A stretch of 43,090 nt of DNA from Bacillota bacterium. GTDB taxonomy: Bacteria; Bacillota; SHA-98; UBA4971. This document shows, piece by piece, positions 1 through 7,231 of this stretch. Under the pieces are notes generated by a model. The model was not told the origin of the DNA, searched no databases, and saw only the letters and a list, made by a program, of their open reading frames with translations. The number at the start of each line of letters is the position of its first letter. Position 1 is the first letter of the stretch. The position numbers and the translations under genes are program-made. The stretch spans positions 1 to 43,090 of the forward strand of contig JACIXY010000024.1 of assembly GCA_014360195.1 (NCBI GenBank), in the 5' to 3' direction.

Positions 1-8
1 CGTGCGGA

Positions 9-279
9 TGGTCCCCAGGGGATCAACCTCGCAGGCAACCTGGTCCCTGGTGCACCACCCCCGGCGGCGGTCAAGGCGCCCTGGTCACGAGAGGACCAGG
101 ACATGCTGCCAGGCTGGTCCTCAGAGGACCATCTTCACGCGAGATCTGGTCCCGGGCGTTCCACCTTGCCCGGTCTTAGCGAAGGAGGGCGGCAGGGGTG
201 GTTCCCGGAGGACCAGGTCTTGCGCCGGGCTGGTCCCCATAGGACCAGGTCTGCCCGCAAGCTGGTTCTCGGGGGATCA
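9..279. repeat. Array of eight 17-bp dyad elements
   Basis: Eight 17-bp units begin at 9, 41, 82, 115, 147, 199, 231 and 263. Each starts TGG and ends CA, and together they give the fully palindromic consensus TGGTCCYCRGRGGACCA. The unit at 115-131 is a perfect palindrome around one central base. Start-to-start spacings are 32, 41, 33, 32, 52, 32 and 32 bp. The intervening 15-35 bp are not conserved. The period is not a multiple of three and no convincing gene runs through it, so it is not a protein repeat. It may continue beyond the left edge. It could be an operator or centromere-like protein-binding array, or a string of small RNA hairpins; the sequence does not decide. Confidence 0.85.
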
Positions 280-298
280 ACCATACCTCGTTGCCGGC

Positions 299-314
299 GG
301 GCGCATGCGCGCCC
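299..314. repeat. GC-rich inverted repeat
   Basis: GGGCGC and GCGCCC arms flank ATGC, just to the right of the dyad array. It could form a 6-bp hairpin. No T-run follows on either strand. Function unknown. Confidence 0.5.
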
Positions 315-421
315 GTAAGCGCCCAACATCGAACCTATGGGTGCCCAAGCTCGAACTTGCGGGATGCGTGCGCGCTCGACGGCACAGCGTCCGGGCAAGC
401 ATGGCATACGGAGAGTCGTTG

Positions 422-450
422 TTGTGGTCTTGAACTTGTTTAGCTATAAG
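422..450 (+). promoter_or_regulatory. Possible plus-strand promoter
   Basis: TTGTGG, 17 bp, TATAAG lies in the only AT-rich patch of the first kilobase. The -35 is poor. It would transcribe rightward through repeat A1 toward the small frame at 723. Weak candidate. Confidence 0.25.
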
Positions 451-532
451 CTCTTAACACCCCGGCGGCTGCGTGGCACGACGCGCCCGACTACGCACTC
501 ATGTGGCCGCACAATCGTTCAAGTTTGACTGG

Positions 533-660
533 CGTTTGACAGCGATCTCTGTAAGCCCCGCCCGTGCCGGATCTGTCACGTGGCACAACTTCGGGGCCAG
601 AAGTACTCAGAGCCTCTCGGCCATACGCTCACGGTGGACGGCAATTGCTGGCTGTCGATG
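533..660 (-). mobile_element. Small inverted-end element, family A copy 1
   Basis: This is one of three related elements (others at 40131-40273 and 42749-42879), here in opposite orientation. One end carries GTTTGACAGCGATC, and the other ends GCAATTGCTGGCTGTCGATG in plus-strand reading. The core shared with the other copies includes GGTGGAC, GTCACGTGGC and GGGGCCAG. The 10-bp sequence TCAAGTTTGA occurs on both sides (519-528 and 661-670) and could be a target duplication. There is no transposase, so it would be non-autonomous. A structured-RNA or REP-like repeat is the alternative. Confidence 0.7.
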
Positions 661-675
661 TCAAGTTTGAGCTCA

Positions 676-708
676 GCTATCTATAGCAGCAGGGTCGGCT
701 ATCTATAG
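676..708. repeat. Direct repeat GCTATCTATAG, two copies
   Basis: GCTATCTATAG occurs at 676-686 and 698-708, 22 bp apart, about two helical turns. Each copy contains the palindrome CTATAG. The second runs straight into an AGGAGGG ribosome-binding-like sequence. Possibly a regulatory site; function unknown. Confidence 0.5.
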
Positions 709-722
709 GAGGGTGGGACGTC

Positions 723-836
723 ATGCCTCCCTGCTGTGGGCCCCGGCAAAAGCAGAGAACCGGCCCCCTCCCTGCTCATTGGGTCGGGCAACCGGCTCTG
801 TTCTGGAATGCCGCAACGCGCCGCAACGGGCGGTAG
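723..836 (+). CDS. Possible 37-codon small ORF, unknown
   Basis: An ATG 9-10 nt after a perfect AGGAGGG opens a 37-codon frame ending in TAG at 834. The peptide is rich in Pro, Arg and Trp and has two adjacent Cys near the N terminus. I recognise no family. The ribosome-binding site is the only positive evidence, and the upstream promoter candidate is weak. It lies in a gap otherwise filled by repeats, so it may be chance. Confidence 0.2.
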   Translation: MPPCCGPRQKQRTGPLPAHWVGQPALFWNAATRRNGR

Positions 837-865
837 CGAGCCACAGCAATGGGCTTGCTCCCCGG

Positions 866-953
866 AGGAGGTCCCCTCCTAGAGAAGTCGCTTTCGCAGT
901 CTCGAGAGACGAAGTCTCTAGAAACGTGTTCCCAGAGAGAAGTCCTCTCCTGG
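866..953 (-). promoter_or_regulatory. Three-hairpin cluster downstream of rpsI
   Basis: Three short inverted repeats follow the rpsI stop. In plus coordinates they are 932-953 (CCAGAGAG/CTCTCCTGG with one bulge), 905-919 (AGAGAC, GAA, GTCTCT) and 866-880 (AGGAGG, triplet, CCTCCT). None is followed by a clear U-run, so they are not canonical intrinsic terminators. They may protect or process the 3' end of the rplM-rpsI mRNA. Confidence 0.45.
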
Positions 954-966
954 AACGGAAGGCTTT

Positions 967-1377
967 TTACCTCTTGGAATACTGAGGTGCTTTGCGCGCC
1001 TTCTTGAGGCCGTACTTGCGCCGCTCCTTCATACGCGGGTCCCGCGTGAGGAGACCGGCCCCCTTCAGAGCCGGGCGCAGGTCCGGGTTCAGGGCCAGGA
1101 GAGCCCTGGCGATGCCATGGGTAACGGCTCCCGCCTGGCCCGTCGGGCCTCCACCCTCGACCTTCGCGATCACATCGTACCTGCCGGTGGTCTCCGTGAC
1201 CACAAACGGCCGCCTCACGAGAATCTCCAGGATCTTCCGACCGAAATACTCAGATACGGGCTTCCCGTTAACAATGATCTCTCCACGGCCGGGTTTCAAC
1301 GGCACCCTTGCTACGGAACACTTGCGTCTGCCTGTTGCGAGCACAGCCGGTGCATTGCCGATCTCAGCTAGTGCCAT
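967..1377 (-). CDS. rpsI: 30S ribosomal protein S9
   Basis: Component of the small-subunit head whose C-terminal tail reaches the P-site tRNA. The 136-aa product is normal length for the family. It carries the TGRRK(C/T)SVARV N-terminal signature at about 15-25, the GRYD and [10 protein letters not shown] central motifs, and the invariant ending [12 protein letters not shown]. The ATG start precedes a short extension ([12 protein letters not shown]) before the conserved core. It follows rplM by 36 bp and is the last gene of a two-gene rplM-rpsI unit, the usual bacterial pairing. Expression should come from the promoter at 1965-1993. Confidence 0.98.
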   Translation of the reverse strand: MALAEIGNAPAVLATGRRKCSVARVPLKPGRGEIIVNGKPVSEYFGRKILEILVRRPFVVTETTGRYDVIAKVEGGGPTGQAGAVTHGIARALLALNPDLRPALKGAGLLTRDPRMKERRKYGLKKARKAPQYSKR

Positions 1378-1413
1378 GCCTTACCCCCCTTTCGTGCCTG
1401 TGCCATGGTCCCC

Positions 1414-1848
1414 TTATTCCTCGATCTCAAGGGGTTTCGGCTTCTGCGCCGCGTGCGGGTGCTCCGCGCCGCGGTACACTTTTAGCTTCTTCCAAAGCGA
1501 ACGCCCGAGCCGGTTATGCGGAAGCATTCCCCTTACAGCATGCTCTATAACAGCCTCAGGCTTCTTCGAAATCATGACTTCGTAAGGAACAGCCCGAAGC
1601 CCGCCGGGATAGCCGCTGTGCCTGTAATATATCTTCTCCTTCGCCTTGTTGCCGGTGACCTTCACCTTCTCGGCATTGATGACGATCACGTGATCGCCGG
1701 TATCGAGACTGGGCGTGTATGTGGGTTTGTGCTTGCCTCGTATCACCCTGGCGACTTGGCTTGCGAGCCTGCCGAGGGTCTTCCCCTCAGCATCGACCAC
1801 GTACCATTCTCCGCCCTGTCCATCGGGCCTGGGCCCAGTGCCAGCCAT
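1414..1848 (-). CDS. rplM: 50S ribosomal protein L13
   Basis: Early-assembly large-subunit protein. The 144-aa product has the family motifs [15 protein letters not shown] (about 22-30), GDHVIVINA and the [10 protein letters not shown] block near residue 110. A GAGGTGG ribosome-binding site sits 7 nt before the ATG. The first 14 residues are a glycine/proline-rich extension before the usual start of homology. It is the first gene after the 1965-1993 promoter, with a leader of roughly 110 nt that contains a perfect 8-bp stem. In Bacillota this gene is often autoregulated through an L13 leader, and the structured 5' UTR here fits that. Confidence 0.98.
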   Translation of the reverse strand: MAGTGPRPDGQGGEWYVVDAEGKTLGRLASQVARVIRGKHKPTYTPSLDTGDHVIVINAEKVKVTGNKAKEKIYYRHSGYPGGLRAVPYEVMISKKPEAVIEHAVRGMLPHNRLGRSLWKKLKVYRGAEHPHAAQKPKPLEIEE

Positions 1849-1920
1849 AAGAGATCCACCTCACAACACTTTGACCTGATAATCCCGGTGCTACCTGCGA
1901 GCCCTGTAACGCACAGCAAA

Positions 1921-1952
1921 TTGCGGCCAGATAAACCAAATGCGGGCCGCAA
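1921..1952 (-). promoter_or_regulatory. Candidate L13 leader hairpin in rplM 5' UTR
   Basis: Between the rplM promoter and rplM, TTGCGGCC and GGCCGCAA pair perfectly (1921-1928 with 1945-1952) around a 16-nt loop. The position matches the L13 leader, an autoregulatory mRNA structure of low-GC Gram-positives. I could not confirm the family consensus by eye, so the identification rests on position and structure. Confidence 0.45.
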
Positions 1953-1964
1953 GCCCCAACGCGT

Positions 1965-1993
1965 ATTCTAATATAGCCTCGTCAGCGTGTCAA
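1965..1993 (-). promoter_or_regulatory. Promoter for rplM-rpsI
   Basis: TTGACA (1988-1993), 17 bp, TAGAAT (1965-1970) on the minus strand, a near-consensus sigma-A promoter. Its -35 overlaps the truA stop codon at 1990. It separates rplM-rpsI from the long upstream operon. Confidence 0.85.
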
Positions 1994-2760
1994 GAATGAA
2001 CCCCATAGTCCATAGCCCCATGGTCCCCATAGTCAACGCGCACGAGACACAGCCCTTTCGCAGGAGCGGTAGGCCCCGCGAGGCGCCTGTCATGCGCGTC
2101 CCGGATCCTCGCCACGTCCTCCGGCTTAAGCTTTCCCGTACCCACCAGTATCAGCGTCCCCACAATTATCCGCACCATGTTGTAGAGAAACCCGTCGGCC
2201 TCCACAGTTATCCTGACAAGGCCTTCCTCCGCCTCCAGCGCGCACCGCCTGACCTCACGTGTGAACGTCTTCGCCCCGCCGCCAGATGCCGCAAACGACC
2301 GAAAGTCGTGCCGCCCCACGATGTGTCCGCATCCCTCGCGCATCGCCGCAAGGTCGAGGGCGAAGGGGACGTGGTGAGCGTAATTCCGGAGGAACACCGA
2401 TGGGACGGGCCTCGTGTCTATGGTGTACTCGTATGTCTTGCTGCGAGCATCGTACCGCGCGTGAAACTCCCAGGGTGCCTCCTCGGCGTTGAGCACCCTG
2501 ATGTCCGCCGGGAGCACGCTGTTCAGCGCCGGGACAAACTTTTCCGTGGGCATCCTCGCGCCTGTCCGGAAGTTCACCACCTGGCCCCGGGCGTGGACCC
2601 CCGCGTCCGTCCGGCCCGCTCCGATGACGTTCGCCGGCGATTTGGTTATGACGGCCACAGCCCGCTCCAGCTCAGCCTGGATCGTCGGCAGGCCATCCTG
2701 CCGTTGGAACCCGCAATATGCCGTGCCGTCGTATTCCAGGACAAGCTTGATATTCCTCAT
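1990..2760 (-). CDS. truA: tRNA pseudouridine(38-40) synthase
   Basis: Converts uridines 38-40 in the anticodon arm of many tRNAs to pseudouridine in the cytoplasm. The 256-aa length is normal. The catalytic motif GAGRTDAGVHA is present, with the nucleophilic Asp at residue 52, and YDGT(A)YCGFQ at 10-19 and FLYNMVR near 203 are also family hallmarks. It lies downstream of ecfT and upstream of rplM, the usual Bacillota order. A repeat element fills the 164-bp gap to ecfT. The C terminus ends in a slightly repetitive GDHGAMDYGVHS tail. Confidence 0.97.
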   Translation of the reverse strand: MRNIKLVLEYDGTAYCGFQRQDGLPTIQAELERAVAVITKSPANVIGAGRTDAGVHARGQVVNFRTGARMPTEKFVPALNSVLPADIRVLNAEEAPWEFHARYDARSKTYEYTIDTRPVPSVFLRNYAHHVPFALDLAAMREGCGHIVGRHDFRSFAASGGGAKTFTREVRRCALEAEEGLVRITVEADGFLYNMVRIIVGTLILVGTGKLKPEDVARIRDAHDRRLAGPTAPAKGLCLVRVDYGDHGAMDYGVHS

Positions 2761-2792
2761 ATCTGGACTCTCGACTCCAGACCTTCGACCCG

Positions 2793-2922
2793 CCTAAGAG
2801 TGACGGTTCGTTAGTTCCTCGTAGTTTGCCAACATCTGGTGGGTTGCCGCTGTTCCACTCTCTCTTTGAGTCACCGGCAACCCCTTCCAAAGTCGGCAGG
2901 ATTTCTGCACCCCCACTTACGT
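2793..2922. mobile_element. Repeat element family B, copy 1
   Basis: The gap between ecfT and truA is filled by about 130 bp closely related to 39776-39911. Shared features are an inverted repeat GGTTGCCG (2842-2849) / CGGCAACC (2875-2882), the block TTTGAGTCACCGGCAACCCC, and a right end ATTTCTGCACCCCCACTTACG. The outer ends CTAAGAGTGACGG and GCACCCCCACTTA are imperfect inverted repeats. It abuts the ecfT stop codon. There is no coding content. It is interpreted as a non-autonomous MITE-like or REP-like repeat. Confidence 0.7.
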
Positions 2923-2924
2923 GC

Positions 2925-3725
2925 TTAAAGGTAGACCGCCACGGCAACCAGGGCGGCCGTTGACCCGATAGCCGCCAGGACGTCCTTCGCTCCCATGTGG
3001 AGCTGCTTCATTCTGGTCCGCCCCTGCCCTCCCCGGTAGCACCTGGCCTCCATAGCCATGGCAAGCTCGTCAGCCCGCCGGAACGCGCTCACGAAAAGAG
3101 GCACCAGAAGCGGGACGAGGCTCTTCGCTTTCTGGAGCACGTTGCCCGTCTGGAAATCCGCCCCCCGCGCCATCTGGGCCTTCATTATCTTGTCGGTCTC
3201 CTCGAGGAGCGTAGGGATGAACCTCAGGGCGATCGTCATCATCATGGCAAGCTCGTGCGCCGGGACCCCCAGAGCCCTCGTCGGCGCGAGGATGTTCTCG
3301 ATGCCGTCGGTAAGCTCGATGGGCGACGTGCTGAGCGTCAGGATGGACGTCGCCAGCACAAGCAGCACAAGCCTCATTGACATTGCGAAGCCCCTGAAGG
3401 CCCCCTCGTACGTGGCCACCAGCGGCCCGAGCCTGAAGAGCACCCGCCCCTCGTTCATGAACAGGTGCAGTCCAAAGGTCAGCACCAAGATGAAAAGCAG
3501 CGGCCGCACGCCCCGCAGCACAAACTTCACCGGCAGGTGGCCGAGGAGCATGGCGCCCAGGATGAAGAGCAGTACCAGCCCGTACCCGGCCATCGTGTGG
3601 ACCAGGAACAGCACAGTAATGACGACCAGGGTGATGAATATCTTCACTCTGGGGTCAAGCCTGTGCACCAGCGAGTCGCCCGGTATATACTGCCCGATGG
3701 TTATATTACCGAACACGGCCCTCAC
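2925..3725 (-). CDS. ecfT: ECF transporter transmembrane protein EcfT
   Basis: Membrane scaffold of a group II energy-coupling-factor transporter. It couples the two ATPases to interchangeable substrate-binding S components that import vitamins or metal ions. The 266-aa product has several hydrophobic segments (about 30-65, 72-92, 112-132, 155-172 and a C-terminal one). It also has the two coupling-helix motifs, with ARG at 186-188 and MEARCYRGG at 225-233. The start overlaps the ecfA2 stop by 20 bp, implying translational coupling. No S component gene is in the window, as expected for a shared energizing module. Confidence 0.95.
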   Translation of the reverse strand: MRAVFGNITIGQYIPGDSLVHRLDPRVKIFITLVVITVLFLVHTMAGYGLVLLFILGAMLLGHLPVKFVLRGVRPLLFILVLTFGLHLFMNEGRVLFRLGPLVATYEGAFRGFAMSMRLVLLVLATSILTLSTSPIELTDGIENILAPTRALGVPAHELAMMMTIALRFIPTLLEETDKIMKAQMARGADFQTGNVLQKAKSLVPLLVPLFVSAFRRADELAMAMEARCYRGGQGRTRMKQLHMGAKDVLAAIGSTAALVAVAVYL

Positions 3726-4572
3726 TCCTCAGGAGCCTGAGAAGCTCTACCTTCGCCTCTTCGACCGTGAGGACGTCCGTCCTCACGTCTTTGCCACGCC
3801 TCGCAAGTTCTAGCATGAGTTCGGTGACCTGCGGCACCCCGAGGCCCGTCTCTCTCAGGAGGTCCATCATGCGGAACACGTCGCGCACAGGCCCATCGGC
3901 CACCACCCTGCCCCTGTGCATCACTACAAGCCTTTTCGCGAGCCTCGCGACGTCCTCCATGCTGTGGGACACCAGCACGACCGTATACTCAAACTTCTCG
4001 TGCAACCTCGTAAGCTCCTGGAGCAGCTCGTCGCGACCGCGCGGGTCGAGGCCCGACACCGGCTCGTCCAACACGAGCACGGACGGCTCCATGGCGAGCA
4101 CGCCGGCTATCGCTACCCGCCTCATCTCACCGCCGGATAGCTCGAACGGGGACCGCGCCTTGACAGCCTCGAAATCAAGACCCACCATCTCCAGGGCCCG
4201 CCTGACACGCATGCCGATCTCGTCCTCATCCAGCCCCATGTTCCTCGGGCCAAAGGCGACGTCGGCGAACACGGTCTCCTCGAAGAGCTGATGCTCCGGG
4301 TATTGAAACACCAGGCCCACTTTCTGGCGGATATCTTTGAGGCGGACATCTTTCTGCCAGATGTCTACGCCGTCAACCAGCACCCGCCCGCGCGTGGGCC
4401 TCAGGAGTCCGTTGAAGTGCTGAATCAGCGTGGACTTTCCCGACCCCGTCTCTCCAATGATGCCAACGAATTCCCCGTCGTTTATTTCCAGGTTGATATC
4501 CTCAAGGGCAGTCCGCGCGAACGGCGTGCCCGGGTTATACGTGTAGCAAAGGTTCTCTACCCTTATAGGCAC
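3706..4572 (-). CDS. ecfA2: ECF transporter ATP-binding protein EcfA2
   Basis: One of two ABC ATPases that power the ECF importer on the cytoplasmic face. The 288-aa product shows Walker A GETGSGKST (40-48), a Q-loop FQYPEHQLFEET (89-100), signature LSGGE (145-149) and Walker B LVLDEP (166-171), followed by the H-loop VSHSMEDV. The YPEHQLF form of the Q-loop is typical of EcfA2 rather than EcfA1. It sits between ecfA1 (9 bp upstream) and ecfT (20-bp overlap) in the conserved rplQ-ecfA1-ecfA2-ecfT-truA order. Confidence 0.96.
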   Translation of the reverse strand: MPIRVENLCYTYNPGTPFARTALEDINLEINDGEFVGIIGETGSGKSTLIQHFNGLLRPTRGRVLVDGVDIWQKDVRLKDIRQKVGLVFQYPEHQLFEETVFADVAFGPRNMGLDEDEIGMRVRRALEMVGLDFEAVKARSPFELSGGEMRRVAIAGVLAMEPSVLVLDEPVSGLDPRGRDELLQELTRLHEKFEYTVVLVSHSMEDVARLAKRLVVMHRGRVVADGPVRDVFRMMDLLRETGLGVPQVTELMLELARRGKDVRTDVLTVEEAKVELLRLLRSEGRVR

Positions 4573-4581
4573 AGCCTCTCA

Positions 4582-5568
4582 TCACCCGCCCCCGCACGAG
4601 GCCGCGGCGGCGCGACCGTGGCAGTCAGCCTGACCGCTTCTGTCGCGGCCCCGGCCCGTGGTGCCGCACGCGTCGGCCGTACGCGCGCGCCTCTCCTCCG
4701 TTTTGCGGGACCGGTCGCTCACACCCCGGTCGCTCACACCGACGATGGCATCGGCAAACTCCTCCACCGTGAGGATATCAGGAGGAAGCTCCGCCCCCTC
4801 CCTGTTCAGCTCGTAAGCAAGCTCCGTCACCTGTGGGACATCGAGGTGCAGCGCTCTCAAGGTCTCAACCTGGCCGAACACCTTGCGCGGGCTGCCATCG
4901 AGGACGATCCGACCTGCCTCCATCACGATCACCCGGTCGGCCTGGACGGCCTCGTTCATGAAGTGCGTGATGAGGACGACCGTGATGCCCTCCTCCCTGT
5001 TTAGCCGGGTAATAGTTCGCATGACCTCGCGCCTTCCCGATGGATCGAGCATGGCGGTGGGCTCATCCAGGACGATGCACTCCGGCCGCATCGCAACCAC
5101 ACCGGCGATGGCGACGCGTTGTTTCTGCCCACCAGACAGGAGGTGCGGAGCGTGCCGCACGTATTCCACCATGTCGACGCACTCGAGCGCCTCCCGTACG
5201 CGCCGCCGGATCTCCGCGGGGGGTACGCCGAGGTTCTCAGGGCCGAAGGCCACATCCTCCTCGACGGTGGTAGCCACGATCTGGTTATCAGGGTTCTGGA
5301 ATACCATGCCCACCGTCTGACGGATCTTCCACAGGTTGCGCGGGTCGCTGGTCTTCATCCCTTTGACCTTCACAGTTCCCGAGGTAGGCACAAGCAAGGC
5401 GTTGAAGTGCTTCGCCAGCGTCGACTTGCCGGACCCGTTGTGGCCGATGATGGCGACAAACTCCCCCGGCCTTATGGCAAGGCTTATGCCGCGAAGCGCA
5501 GCGTGCCTGCCATCCCCGACAGGCCCGTACTCGTACACCAGGTTTTCAGCCCTGATCATCTCCTCCAA
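4582..5568 (-). CDS. ecfA1: ECF transporter ATP-binding protein EcfA1, extended C terminus
   Basis: Second ABC ATPase of the ECF module. Motifs are Walker [10 protein letters not shown] (42-50), Q-loop [12 protein letters not shown] (90-101), signature LSGGQ (144-148) and Walker B IVLDEP (165-170). The FQNPDNQ form is typical of EcfA1. A TTG start (7 nt after AAGGGGG) is chosen; an ATG three codons later is the alternative, but the GGAGGAG before it leaves no spacer. Conserved sequence ends near residue 277. About 50 further residues are Arg/Gly/Ala/Cys-rich and low complexity, beyond the usual 270-290 aa, perhaps from loss of an earlier stop codon. An intrinsic terminator lies just upstream. 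Confidence 0.95.
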   Translation of the reverse strand: MEEMIRAENLVYEYGPVGDGRHAALRGISLAIRPGEFVAIIGHNGSGKSTLAKHFNALLVPTSGTVKVKGMKTSDPRNLWKIRQTVGMVFQNPDNQIVATTVEEDVAFGPENLGVPPAEIRRRVREALECVDMVEYVRHAPHLLSGGQKQRVAIAGVVAMRPECIVLDEPTAMLDPSGRREVMRTITRLNREEGITVVLITHFMNEAVQADRVIVMEAGRIVLDGSPRKVFGQVETLRALHLDVPQVTELAYELNREGAELPPDILTVEEFADAIVGVSDRGVSDRSRKTEERRARTADACGTTGRGRDRSGQADCHGRAAAASCGGG

Positions 5569-5590
5569 GGAGACGCCCCCTTAAAACCCA

Positions 5591-5614
5591 CAAAAAGTGC
5601 GCAATCGCGCACTC
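5591..5614 (-). terminator. Intrinsic terminator between rplQ and ecfA1
   Basis: On the minus strand AGTGCGC, GATT, GCGCACT is followed directly by TTTTTG: a 7-bp GC-rich stem, tetraloop and U-run. It lies about 170 nt after rplQ and about 20 nt before ecfA1. It should end most transcripts of the ribosomal operon and leave ecfA1 downstream to read-through. Confidence 0.8.
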
Positions 5615-5677
5615 TTGCAGGAAGAGATGGTTCGTTCGCTTCGTTCGCCCCGCCAGGCCCGCCCGGCTTCGCCCAGG

Positions 5678-5727
5678 GCACCCTGCCGCAGCCCGGCGCA
5701 CCCTGCTGCACCCTGCCGCAGCCCGGC
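5678..5727. repeat. 30-bp-period direct repeat in rplQ-ecfA1 gap
   Basis: GCACCCTGCCGCAGCCCGGC occurs at 5678-5697 and again at 5708-5727, with a partial GCACCCTGCTGCA between. It is non-coding and directly downstream of rplQ on the minus strand. Confidence 0.75.
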
Positions 5728-5780
5728 ACGGCCCGCCCCGGCCACGCGCAGACCGCCCGCACGGGCGCGCCCGTGCGTCG

Positions 5781-6119
5781 CTACACCAGCTCGACTATGA
5801 CCTCCGATGCAGCGTCGCCGCGACGCTCCCCGAGCTTTACGGTGCGAACGTAACCACCCTGACGATCCCTGTAACGCGGCGCGATGGTATCGAAGAGCTT
5901 CTTCGTGACCGCATCGCTCCTGACGTAACCCGCCACCAGCCTCCGGGCGTGAAGATCACCCCTCTTGGCAAGGGTGATGAGCTTCTCCGCGACCGGCTCG
6001 AGCTGCCTCGCCTTGCCCTCGGTAGTTCGAATGCGCTCGTGCTCGAACAGCGATGTCACGATGCTCCGGAGCATTGCCTTTCTATGAGCGCTGGTGCGCC
6101 CCAACTTCGCCTGGTTCAT
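5781..6119 (-). CDS. rplQ: 50S ribosomal protein L17
   Basis: Large-subunit protein near the tunnel exit. The 112-aa product starts [17 protein letters not shown], the standard family beginning. An upstream TTG/ATG frame would add ten unsupported residues, whereas GGGAGGG sits 8 nt before the chosen ATG. The RLV..YV and DRQGGYVR(T/I) motifs are present, and the protein ends near EVIVELV, normal for short bacterial L17. It is the last gene of the alpha cluster, 68 bp after rpoA, and is followed by repeats and an intrinsic terminator. Confidence 0.97.
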   Translation of the reverse strand: MNQAKLGRTSAHRKAMLRSIVTSLFEHERIRTTEGKARQLEPVAEKLITLAKRGDLHARRLVAGYVRSDAVTKKLFDTIAPRYRDRQGGYVRTVKLGERRGDAASEVIVELV

Positions 6120-6187
6120 GTCGAGATCCCTCCCGGACCAGAGGTCCAAAACGCTCTTGCGGTCTCGTTCTGTTTCAGCTTCAGATT

Positions 6188-7135
6188 CTAATCCTCCTGG
6201 TCTTCCGATGGACGGAGGGAAAGGCCGAGATTCGCAAGCTTCCCCTTGACTTCTTCAAGCGACTTCTTTCCGAGGTTCCTGACTTTCATCATGTCTTCCT
6301 CGGTTTTCCTGATGAGCTCCTGCACGGTGTTTATGCCGGCTCTCTTCAGGCAGTTATACGAACGCACCGACAGGTCCAGTTCCTCTATGGGCATGTCCAG
6401 GACCTTGTCTTTCTCGTCCTCTGCCTTCTCCACCATCATCTCCACCCGGTCGGCCGTCTCCGTCAGGCTTGTGAAAAGCGCCAGATGGCTTGACAGGATC
6501 TTCGCCGCGAGGCTGGTGGCCTCCTTCGGTGAGATGCTCCCGTCAGTCCAGACCTCAAGTATGAGCCGATCGTAGTCCGTGACCTGCCCGACCCGTGTGT
6601 TCTCCACCTGATAGTTCACCTTGCGGACAGGCGTGAAGATGGAGTCCATGGGGATCACGCCGATCACCGGTTCGCCTCTGCGCTTCTCGGCCGGGACATA
6701 GCCTCTGCCCTTCTCGATCGTTATCTCTGCAAAGAGCCTGCCGTCCTTGTCGAGCGTGGCGATGTGGAGTTCGGGATTGAGGATCTCCACATCGGGGTCG
6801 GCGATGATGTCGGCGGCCCTGACCTCCCCTTCACCCTGGGCTTCGATCCTCACGACCTTCGGCCCGTCTGAATGCAGTTTGACCAGGAGCTCCTTGAGGT
6901 TCAGGAGGATGTCGATGGTGTCCTCCACAACCCCGGGTATCACGGAGAACTCGTGAAGAACTCCTTCTATCTTTACAGAAGTGACCGCGGCCCCCGGCAG
7001 GGACGAAAGGAGAACCCTCCGGAGGGCGTTCCCCAGGGTTATGCCATAGCCTCTCTCGAGAGGCTCGACCACGAACTTGCCGTATTTTTCGGTGGCCTCC
7101 TGACACTCGATTCTGGGCTTCTCAATCTCGATCAT
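6188..7135 (-). CDS. rpoA: RNA polymerase subunit alpha
   Basis: Assembly platform of core RNA polymerase; its C-terminal domain contacts UP elements and activators. The 315-aa product has an N-terminal dimerization domain (about 1-230) with [17 protein letters not shown] near 30-46. A linker leads to the C-terminal domain (about 245-315) with [19 protein letters not shown] and the [10 protein letters not shown] helix. The ATG at 7135 is preferred over a TTG two codons upstream because GGGAGAG lies 6 nt before it. The order rpsK-rpsD-rpoA-rplQ is the conserved alpha operon. Confidence 0.98.
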   Translation of the reverse strand: MIEIEKPRIECQEATEKYGKFVVEPLERGYGITLGNALRRVLLSSLPGAAVTSVKIEGVLHEFSVIPGVVEDTIDILLNLKELLVKLHSDGPKVVRIEAQGEGEVRAADIIADPDVEILNPELHIATLDKDGRLFAEITIEKGRGYVPAEKRRGEPVIGVIPMDSIFTPVRKVNYQVENTRVGQVTDYDRLILEVWTDGSISPKEATSLAAKILSSHLALFTSLTETADRVEMMVEKAEDEKDKVLDMPIEELDLSVRSYNCLKRAGINTVQELIRKTEEDMMKVRNLGKKSLEEVKGKLANLGLSLRPSEDQED

Positions 7136-7231
7136 CCGCAACTCTCCCTTCTGGTTCGTGCGGACCGCGCGCCGTTCGCCACAAGCCTGCTGTCATGCGG
7201 CACACCGCTGTAGGTCGCTGCACGACCACCG

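Noticed and set aside
9-279. CRISPR array
   Set aside because: Repeats are 17 bp and degenerate, spacers are 15-35 bp and irregular, and no cas genes are seen.
2-433. Open frames across the dyad array read as a repeat protein
   Set aside because: The 32-41-52 bp spacing is not a multiple of three, so repeated peptides change frame; there is no ribosome-binding site and no family match.
2672-2947. Minus-strand frame between ecfT and truA
   Set aside because: It consists of the family B repeat plus the start of truA out of frame.
5614-5650. Another family B copy
   Set aside because: AAGAGATGGTTCGTT resembles the left end of copy 1, but no hairpin block or right end follows.
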